Source of the DNA: Streptomyces sp. NRRL WC-3742
Lineage (GTDB): Bacteria > Actinomycetota > Actinomycetes > Streptomycetales > Streptomycetaceae
NCBI RefSeq assembly: GCF_000720635.1
Contig: NZ_JOCF01000097.1
Coordinates: forward strand, 1 to 26,823
Direction of reading: 5' to 3'
DNA length: 26,823 bases
Below are positions 8,066 to 14,364 of this stretch, piece by piece. The translations under genes and the position numbers were made by a program. The number at the start of each line of letters is the position of its first letter. Position 1 is the stretch's first letter. The notes beneath the pieces are model-generated. The model worked only from the letters and a program-made list of their open reading frames with translations. It was not told the DNA's origin and did no database searches.

Positions 8066-8611
8066 TCAGTGGCCGGGGTTGAGCTGGCCGTACAGCAGAC
8101 AGCGGATCCCGGTGATCCCGATGTCGCGCAGGTAGTGGTGGCCGATCCGCTCGGCGACCCGGATCGAGCCGGTGTTGTCCGGGTGGATGACCGAGAACAG
8201 CTGCGGTGCGCGGAGGGAGCGGAACGCGAAGTCCCGCCAGGCCGTGCCGAGTTCGGTGGCGTACCCGTGGCCCCAGGCGGCCTGCCCGAGGATCCAGCCG
8301 ACCTCCGGGCCGGGCCAGCCCTCGGCGTTCCACAGCCCGCCCCGGCCGAGGAGCCGCCCGGTCGCCTTCTCCACCACCGCCTCGTGGGTGTAGCCCCGCA
8401 TCCACTGGTGGCCGGCGAGGAGGGCGAGGCTCTCCCACGCCTGTTCGCGGGTGAGCGGTGTTCCCGGGCCGAGGAAGCGGGTCACCTTCGGGTCCGCCAT
8501 GATCGCGGCGTACTCGTCGAGATCCGCCTCGGTGAAGGGCCGTAGGACCAGGCGTTCGGTCTCCAGGACCGGGCCGTCGGAAGTTGCCCGCTCACTCACG
8601 GGGTCGCTCAC
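8066..8611 (-). CDS. GNAT-family N-acetyltransferase (RimJ/RimL-like)
   Basis: A 181-residue cytoplasmic acetyl-CoA-dependent acyltransferase. The fold signatures appear in order: LETERLVLRPFTEADLDEY (strand 1/helix 1), VTRFLGPG, VGWILGQAAWGHGYATEL (the acetyl-CoA pyrophosphate-binding loop, variant Q/R-x-x-G-x-G/A) and VIHPDNTGSIRVAERIG (the N-x-x-S-x-R-x-x-E-x-x-G motif of the RimJ/RimL group). GTG start 8611 overlaps the TGA of the oxidoreductase gene by four bases (GTGA), so translation is probably coupled. Substrate is unknown: an amino sugar, small molecule or protein N-terminus are all possible. The operon context favours a sugar-related or detoxifying role only weakly. Confidence 0.85.
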   Translation of the reverse strand: MSDPVSERATSDGPVLETERLVLRPFTEADLDEYAAIMADPKVTRFLGPGTPLTREQAWESLALLAGHQWMRGYTHEAVVEKATGRLLGRGGLWNAEGWPGPEVGWILGQAAWGHGYATELGTAWRDFAFRSLRAPQLFSVIHPDNTGSIRVAERIGHHYLRDIGITGIRCLLYGQLNPGH

Positions 8612-9921
8612 AGGGTCACCACCGTTCCGCTGCGACGGGCACGCTCGGCGGCGAAGACGACCCGGTGGCTGGCCAGGCTGGCCTCGATGCCGGAGACGAT
8701 CAGTTCGGGGCGGGCGCCGTGCAGGGCGTCGAGGAAGGCGTTGAACATCGCCGCGTCCCCGCCGGCGTGGCCCTCGGCAGCCGAGGAGCCGTCCAGCGAG
8801 GTGTCGTGGACGGTGCGGGTCTCGGTGTGGAAGTCGTAGATCTCGATGTGACGGCCGTCGCCGGTGAGTTGGCCACGGGTCCCGAAGATCTTCGTGTGGC
8901 GGTTCTCCAGCGGGGTGAACGCGGTCAGGGTGAACGAGGCGGTCACCTCGTTGGCGAACTCCAGGTTCACCACCTGGTGGTCCACGACGTCGTTGGCCGC
9001 GTGGTAGACGCAGCGCCCGTACCGCCCCTCGGCCAGTTCGGCGGTGACGGCGTCCTCGGTCAACGCACCGGCGGTCATGATCCTCGCGAAGTACTGCTTG
9101 GTGCCGCCCTCACGCAGGCCCGTGCGGTACAGCCGGGTCGCCGAGTAGGCACAGGTGTCCTGCAGCGGACAGGTGAGGCACCGCTCGGTGGCGCCGGTCG
9201 GCGCGGCCTCGGGCCGGAAGTGCGTCAGTGACCCGAACGAGGACACCCGCCGCACCCTGTCCCCGACGACGTAGGCGATCCAGTCGAGGTCGTGGCAGGA
9301 CTTCGCCAGGAGCAGCGGGGCGGACTCGTCCTCGCGGTGCCAGTTGCCCCGGACGAAGGAGTGCGCGAAGTGGTAGTAGCCGATCGGCTCCAGGTGCTGC
9401 ACCGAGACGGTCCGGCCGATGGCGCCCTCGGCCAGCAGCTGCTTGAGCTTGACCGTGTAGGGCGTGTAGCGCATGACGTGCGACAACGCCAGGGCGGTGC
9501 CGTTGCGCCGCGCCGCGGCGGCGATGGCCTCGCAGTCGGCCTCGGTGGTCGCCATCGGCTTCTCCAGCAGGATCTGGTAGCCGAGATCGGCCAGGCCGAC
9601 CGCCGCGGCGACGTGATCGGCGTCCAGCACCGCGATCACCGCCACGTCGGCCAGACGCGGGCGGCCGAGCAGGTCACGCCAGTCGGCGAAGTTCAGCGCC
9701 GAATCGATGCCGTGCCGGGCGACGAAGTCCTCGCGCACCCGCGTACGCGGCTCGGCCACCGCCACCACCCGTGCCACCGCGGGCCTTCGGGCAGCCAGTT
9801 CGGCGTAGGCCGTACCACGGGCTCCGGCGCCGAGGATCGCCAACGTCAAGGGGCGGTTCAGAGGACCGCTCAGATCGCCGGAGACGAATTCGGCGACCCC
9901 GCCGTCGAGGATGGTGTTCAA
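8608..9921 (-). CDS. Gfo/Idh/MocA-family NAD(P)-dependent oxidoreductase
   Basis: A 437-residue soluble dehydrogenase-fold protein. The Rossmann dinucleotide motif GAGARG follows strand LTLAILGAG near residue 30. EKPMATT carries the catalytic-region lysine typical of the family (E-K-P), and HVMRYTPYTVKLKQLL leads to the C-terminal alpha/beta domain. It likely oxidises, epimerises or hydrolyses a sugar after uptake. An unusual cysteine cluster sits mid-domain, CLTCPLQDTC (C-x2-C-x5-C), with another Cys in GRCVYH, which could bind metal. The start is TTG at 9921 with GGAGGGG six bases upstream. It is 44 bp downstream of the binding-protein gene and overlaps the acetyltransferase start, so it is part of one operon. 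Exact substrate cannot be read from sequence. Confidence 0.88.
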   Translation of the reverse strand: MNTILDGGVAEFVSGDLSGPLNRPLTLAILGAGARGTAYAELAARRPAVARVVAVAEPRTRVREDFVARHGIDSALNFADWRDLLGRPRLADVAVIAVLDADHVAAAVGLADLGYQILLEKPMATTEADCEAIAAAARRNGTALALSHVMRYTPYTVKLKQLLAEGAIGRTVSVQHLEPIGYYHFAHSFVRGNWHREDESAPLLLAKSCHDLDWIAYVVGDRVRRVSSFGSLTHFRPEAAPTGATERCLTCPLQDTCAYSATRLYRTGLREGGTKQYFARIMTAGALTEDAVTAELAEGRYGRCVYHAANDVVDHQVVNLEFANEVTASFTLTAFTPLENRHTKIFGTRGQLTGDGRHIEIYDFHTETRTVHDTSLDGSSAAEGHAGGDAAMFNAFLDALHGARPELIVSGIEASLASHRVVFAAERARRSGTVVTL

Positions 9922-9965
9922 CAGGTTCCCCTCCCTGAATCAGTACCGACGGTGCCGGCCGGCCG

Positions 9966-11261
9966 TCAGCCGCCGGTGTTCTTCCTGAGCGAGTCCTGCA
10001 GCGTTCGGGCGAACTGCGCGGGGCTCGTACCCCCGTTGATCAGGTCGACGAGAGCCTTCTGCATGGCGTCGACGACACCGGAGGGCAACGTGTCCCCGGA
10101 GGCGAAGGCGTTGACCGTCGCGTTCGTCGTCCGGGCTTGGTGGTACAGGTCGTAGCCGGCCTGGTAGACGGGGCCCAGGGTGGTCGGCGGGGTGTAGCCC
10201 TTGACCGTCATGAACTCGCCGTCGGCCTTCGCCAGGGCGTCGAGGTTGTCCTTGTCGGTGCAGAACGCCAGCGCCCATTTCTGGGCTGACGCGATGTCCT
10301 TGGTCTTGGCACTGACCTCCATCCCACCGCCGGTGACGACCGGCATCAGGGCCTTGCCGCTGTCACTGGGCCAGCTGAACACCCCGACCGGGAACGACGG
10401 CGGCTTGTTGTCCGCCGAGGAGGGGAACCAGCTGCCCATCGGGTACATCGCGGCCTTGTTGTCGCGGAACGCCTGCTCGGTGTTGTCGTAACTGCGGCTC
10501 AGGCCCGCCTTGTCCAGATAGCCGTTGGACGCCAGGTCGGCGACCTTCTGCGCTGCGGCGACGAACCGGGGGTCGGTGAAGGACGCCTTGCCGGCCACGA
10601 GGTCCGCTTCGAACGAGGGATTCGCCGAGACCAGGTCGGTGCTGACGGCGGCGATCAGAGGGTACTGGTCGGCCCAGGTGTCGGTGCCGCCGCCGCCGAT
10701 CTCGATCGGGGTGATGCCGGCGGCCTTGAGCTTGGCGCAGTCGGCGAGGAACTCCGCCCAGGTGGTCGGCGGGTTCGCGATGCCGGCCTTGGCGAAGTCG
10801 TCCTTGTTGTAATACACCTGGGGAATGGCCTGTGTGTTCCAGGGCAGTTGGTAGCTCTTGCCGTTGATCGCGCCGGCCATGGGGTCCACGAAGCCGCTCA
10901 GCTGGTCGTCCGAGAACGGCGCCAGGGCACCGGCCTTGACGAAGTCCGTCGGTGTGACGGCGATCATCAGATCCGGCAGCTGGCCGGAGGCCAGCAGCTG
11001 CTTGGCGTATCCGGTGTAGTCGGCGTTCGGCGACACCAGCTTCTTGATCTTGACCCCCGGAACCTTGGCGCTGATCCGGGCGATCGAGTCGTCCCAGTAC
11101 TTCGCCGTCAGGTTGGGCGTCTCGAAGGTCAGGAACGTCAGGGTGACGCTCCCGTCCGCGCTGTCGCCGGAGGCGGAGGCGCCGCCGGCCGCGCAGCCGG
11201 ACAGCGCCAGCGCGGTGGCTGTCGCGACCGCGGTCGCGAGGATCGTCGCTCTGGTGCGCAC
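9966..11261 (-). CDS. Sugar ABC transporter solute-binding lipoprotein (family 1)
   Basis: A 431-residue extracellular binding lipoprotein anchored to the membrane. The N-terminus has a lipoprotein signal with lipobox LSGC (Cys at about residue 23). The rest follows the MalE/family-1 plan: VTLTFLTFETPN, KQLLASGQLPDLMIAVTP, YQLPWNTQAIPQVYYNKDDF with the conserved Tyr-Tyr-Asn-Lys, and PTTWAEFLADCAKLKAAGI. These proteins capture mono- or oligosaccharides and deliver them to two membrane permeases. No permease or ATPase gene occurs in the window, so this one is an orphan and must share a transporter encoded elsewhere or act as a sensor. GTG start 11261 is preceded by GAAAGG. It is the first gene of the operon running to 5551 and is divergent from the ROK regulator across an AT-rich operator-like site. 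Confidence 0.9.
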   Translation of the reverse strand: MRTRATILATAVATATALALSGCAAGGASASGDSADGSVTLTFLTFETPNLTAKYWDDSIARISAKVPGVKIKKLVSPNADYTGYAKQLLASGQLPDLMIAVTPTDFVKAGALAPFSDDQLSGFVDPMAGAINGKSYQLPWNTQAIPQVYYNKDDFAKAGIANPPTTWAEFLADCAKLKAAGITPIEIGGGGTDTWADQYPLIAAVSTDLVSANPSFEADLVAGKASFTDPRFVAAAQKVADLASNGYLDKAGLSRSYDNTEQAFRDNKAAMYPMGSWFPSSADNKPPSFPVGVFSWPSDSGKALMPVVTGGGMEVSAKTKDIASAQKWALAFCTDKDNLDALAKADGEFMTVKGYTPPTTLGPVYQAGYDLYHQARTTNATVNAFASGDTLPSGVVDAMQKALVDLINGGTSPAQFARTLQDSLRKNTGG

Positions 11262-11408
11262 GGTGGCCTGCCTTTCACGGTGGGGTTGCTCCGGTCACTC
11301 CTGAGATCGGACGGCCCAGGGCTCCGGGCACGGCTTTCAGGTGGAGACCAGTCGATTGCTTGAGGGACTCGGCCGTCCGGAACCTGCGACGACTCGACCG
11401 CCGATGGG

Positions 11409-11420
11409 GAGTCGCGACTC
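11409..11420. promoter_or_regulatory. 12-bp perfect palindrome in the divergent promoter region
   Basis: GAGTCGCGACTC is exactly self-complementary and lies between the binding-protein gene and the ROK gene, 17 bases from the AT-rich palindromic site. It could be a second regulator site or may be chance in GC-rich DNA. Confidence 0.3.
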
Positions 11421-11436
11421 GGAACCCATCAGCGAC

Positions 11437-11462
11437 TATTTTTTGAATCACTGAATAAAATA
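11437..11462. promoter_or_regulatory. AT-rich palindromic operator, ROK/NagC-like, between divergent genes
   Basis: TATTTT (11437-11442) and AAAATA (11457-11462) form an inverted repeat with a 14-base centre. The layout resembles the sites of Mlc and NagC, the best known ROK repressors (A/T tracts flanking a less conserved middle). It overlaps a possible promoter for the ROK gene (TTGAAT 11443-11448, TAGCGT 11468-11473, 19-base spacer). It is well placed to control both the ROK gene and the minus-strand sugar operon. Confidence 0.5.
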
Positions 11463-11522
11463 ACTGGTAGCGTGAGTCTGCAAGCGTGCTGGGGCGCTGT
11501 CAAGAGGTGGGGCAGGAGCGGG

Positions 11523-12656
11523 ATGAAGCCGGCGGGTGGCGATCGAACGCTGATTCAGAAGATCAACACGGTGGCGGTGCTGCGGGCCCTGCACGGCGCG
11601 GAGCAGTTGACGCTGCGGGATCTGGCGGCGGAGGCGGGCGTCTCCCGCAACACGGCGGAGGACGCTGCGGTCGCCCTCGTCTCCGCGGGGCTCGCCGAGG
11701 AGGTCGTGCCGGAGGTCGAGGACCAGCGCCGGGTCGGCCGTCCGGCCAAGCGCTACCGTTTCCGCGGCGATTCCGGCTACGTGGTGGGCGTCGACCTGGC
11801 GGTCCACGAGGTCAGCATGCTGCTCGTCGACCTGCGCGGAGCCGAGCGGACCCGGCTGAGCCGCCACCTCGATCCCCACGCCCCGGCCGAGGACCGGATC
11901 GCCGCGGCCCGCGAGGCGCTGCTCGCGATGCTTCGCACCGCGGGCGTCCGCCGTCGCGACGTGATGGCCGTGGGTGCCGCCACCACCGGCATCGTCGACC
12001 ACGCCGGGCGGGTGGTCCGGAGTACCCGCCTTCCCCAGATCGAGGGCCGCGCTCTCGCCGAAGACCTCGCGGCGATTCCGGGAGTGCCGGTCGTGGTGGG
12101 CAATGACACCCGTCTGGCCACGCTCGCGGAACACTGGTTGGGTACGGCCCGGGGTACGGACAACTTCGTCAACATCGTCGCCGGGCGCCACATCACCGCC
12201 GGCGTGTTTCTCGACGGGCGGCTGTTGCGCGGCGTGCACGGCGCCGCCGGGGAGATCGGCACACTGGCCGAATCCCGCTGGCAGGACGCGCTGCGTGCGA
12301 TGGCCGCCTGGCCGGACGACCGCGAGGCCACCGTGACGGCGGCCCTCGGCGGCGACGCCGCCGCCCAGGCCCGGATCGACGAACTCGCCGAACACCTGGC
12401 CACCGGCATCGCCGCCGTCGTGCTCTCCGTCGACCCCGAATGCGTGATCCTCTCCGGGGGACTCAGCCGCGCCGGACGGACACTGATCGACCCGCTCCAG
12501 AGCCGCCTCGACGCCAAGACCCTCTTCTCGATCCCGATCCGCCCCTCGACCCTCGACCACGACGCCGTCGCCCTGGGCGCCGTCCGGCTCGCCCTGGACC
12601 ACGTCGAGAACGACCTGTTCGACACCGAGTCAGCCCGGCTGGCCGCCGTGCTGTAG
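11523..12656 (+). CDS. ROK-family transcriptional regulator lacking the zinc motif
   Basis: A 377-residue sugar-responsive regulator. The N-terminal winged helix-turn-helix spans about residues 10-75 (NTVAVLRALHGAEQLTLRDL, AGVSRNTAEDAAVALVSAGL, RVGRPAKRYRF). A ROK sugar-kinase-like domain follows: YVVGVDLAVHEV (phosphate-1-like strand), VGAATTGIVD, VVVGNDTRLATLAEHWLG and VFLDGRLLRGVHGAAGEIG. Most ROK proteins then carry a C-x-C-G-x2-G-C zinc cluster; here GEIG is followed directly by TLAESRWQDAL and no cysteines, so the zinc site has been lost. Start ATG 11523 has CAGGAG upstream; the in-frame GTG at 11472 falls in the predicted promoter. It diverges from the solute-binding-protein operon and most likely controls it. 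The inducing sugar is unknown. Confidence 0.87.
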   Translation: MKPAGGDRTLIQKINTVAVLRALHGAEQLTLRDLAAEAGVSRNTAEDAAVALVSAGLAEEVVPEVEDQRRVGRPAKRYRFRGDSGYVVGVDLAVHEVSMLLVDLRGAERTRLSRHLDPHAPAEDRIAAAREALLAMLRTAGVRRRDVMAVGAATTGIVDHAGRVVRSTRLPQIEGRALAEDLAAIPGVPVVVGNDTRLATLAEHWLGTARGTDNFVNIVAGRHITAGVFLDGRLLRGVHGAAGEIGTLAESRWQDALRAMAAWPDDREATVTAALGGDAAAQARIDELAEHLATGIAAVVLSVDPECVILSGGLSRAGRTLIDPLQSRLDAKTLFSIPIRPSTLDHDAVALGAVRLALDHVENDLFDTESARLAAVL

Positions 12657-12716
12657 GCACGGACGAACGCCGACGAGGCCGGTGCTGCCCGTAGCCACGG
12701 GAAACCTTGAGACGTG

Positions 12717-12854
12717 TCAGGCGAGCCTGGTGGCAGGGGAGTTGGGTCGTTCGCGGACACCGCGCAGGATGACGGGCAGGTCGTGCCGGAGTTGCTCCAG
12801 GCTGCGGCGGGAGACCGGGGCTGGTGAGCTGGCAGCGGGTGAGGCCCGGGTCAC
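12717..12854 (-). CDS. Possible 45-residue small ORF coupled to the methyltransferase
   Basis: A short frame begins at GTG 12854, overlapping the methyltransferase terminal TGA as GTGA, and encodes 45 residues with a core RRSLEQLRHDLPVILRGVRE. The overlap is the arrangement used for translational coupling. There is no recognisable family, and the composition is what any open frame in this GC-rich DNA would give. It may be noise or the remnant of a longer gene. Confidence 0.2.
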   Translation of the reverse strand: MTRASPAASSPAPVSRRSLEQLRHDLPVILRGVRERPNSPATRLA

Positions 12855-13675
12855 GGGCGCTGCGCGGTGGCGAGGACGTATCCGACGGCCGGCAGCGCGG
12901 CGAAGGCGTCGAGTGCGGCGGCGCCGGCGGCGAGTTGGCTGCCGATGGGCCCGGCCGCGGGGGCGAGTTCGACCAGCAGGTGGCTCACCAGTGCGTAGCC
13001 CGGTCGGACGTGTTCGCCGATGTCGGTGAGGTCCTGCAGGGCTCAGCCGGCGCCGGTCAGCATCGGCTCGTACGCGGCGACGGGGAGGAAGCGGGCGACC
13101 TGGAAGATCCGGGCGGTGGCGTCCACGGCGTGTTCTGCGTCGCCTGCGGGGGAGGTCCGCAGGCAGACATCGGCGATGACCAGTCGGCCTCCGGGCCGGA
13201 CGACCCGGGCGGCCTCGCGGAGGGCGGCGCCCGGGTCGGACATGTGGAGCAGGGACTCGATGGCCCAGGCGCCGTCGAAGGACGCGTCGGCGAAGGGCAG
13301 GTGCATCGCGTCGGCGAGCTGGAAGTCGACCCGGTCGGGGTGCGGGTGCTGCCGGGCGGTTGCGAGGGCGAGGTCGCGCTGGCGGGTGCTGAGGGTGATG
13401 CCGGTGACGGTGGCGTCCAGTGCCCGGGAGAGCTGGAGGGCGGGCAGGCCGGTTCCGCAGCCGATGTCGAGCAGTCGGTCGCCGGGGGCGGCAGCGAGTC
13501 GCTCGCCCACCAGCGCGGTCAGCCGGGCGGCGGCGGTCGCGATGGGAGTCCGGTCCTCGGGCGGGTCCCAGTAGCCGAGGTGGATGCTGCCGCCGAGTGC
13601 CTGGACGAAGAGGTCGGTGAGCCGGTCGTACATCGCGGCGACGTCGTCGGTGGTGGGCTGGTGGTGTTCGCTCAT
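12851..13675 (-). pseudogene. SAM-dependent methyltransferase interrupted by one in-frame TGA
   Basis: A class I methyltransferase of the actinomycete O/C-methyltransferase type seen in secondary metabolism. Motif I is LLDIGCGTG (about residues 68-76), the motif II region FDGAWAIESLLHM, and motif III EAARVVRPGGRLVIADV. Translation stops at TGA 13043-13045 (codon 211) after EPMLTGAG. In the same frame the sequence then continues ALQDLTDIGEHVRPGYALVS and ends PAVGYVLATAQRP at TGA 12851-12853, which is the normal family ending. The full frame is about 274 codons, the expected length, with no insertion or deletion. The cause is therefore a single nonsense change (for example TGG to TGA), a sequencing error, or programmed readthrough. 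Only the 210-residue form would be made otherwise, lacking the C-terminal helices and last strand. The gene stands alone, convergent to the ROK gene and divergent from GH31. Confidence 0.75.
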
Positions 13676-14364
13676 GCGGGAAGGTTCCTCTTGAGGGTCG
13701 GGCCGGTGTGTGTCAGACCTGCCCGTGCGGACCCAGGGGTTTCCGTCACGTCACCCGAGGTGTGCCAAGTCCAGCACCCTGGTTCGGCGTTCGCCACCTT
13801 TACCGGCCCCTCGGGTCGTGCGTTCGGTGCGTGCTCGTGAATTCGTGAAATCACGTGCTCCCGCGGAGCGCCCGGGCATGGACGCCGCCAGGGCGCGGCC
13901 GCGCCGGACGCCGGTATTGATGCCGGTGCATTGCCCGTTGTGCTGATGTAGGGAAATAGTTAAGCTGCGTTACCAGATTCAGCGGTCCACTCGCAGCCAC
14001 TCCTCACGCAAGGCTTCCCGTCCGTCCACCGGGTATGCCGTGCACGTCAAGGGCCTGCTTCCGCTCCTCCACGCGGGAGACGCCTACCTGCCTCCGTCCG
14101 GCGCAGCCGGACCCCGCCGGGTGACCGAGCGGCGGTGCGGGCCTCGCCAACTGTCTTGACGCACCCGATGGTTCGAACGTCCAGCGGGCTTGCGGCACCA
14201 GCCGGCCTCGGACGCCCCCGACCGTGGGACGACCGGCTGCGCACCGGCCCTGGGAGCTCTGCTGCCCCGGGCGCCCCCACCAAGCCCTCGCGCGACCGCC
14301 TCGGTGCCCGCAGCGCGGACCGGCCGTACGAGACCTCAGGAAATCAGGTCCCAGGAAGGACGTC
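13676..14364. other. Long divergent spacer between methyltransferase and GH31 genes
   Basis: I see no convincing gene in these 689 bases. It contains CGTGA/TCACG arms (13836-13840 and 13851-13855) within a lower-GC patch upstream of the methyltransferase, which may be an operator. An AT-richer stretch at about 13950-13980 could hold a promoter for GH31. Open frames across 14000-14360 have no family features. Confidence 0.4.

Noticed and set aside
12857..13043. Selenocysteine decoding of the methyltransferase TGA
   Set aside because: Cys/Sec is not expected at this position in the family, and I see no obvious hairpin directly after the codon; a nonsense change or error is simpler.
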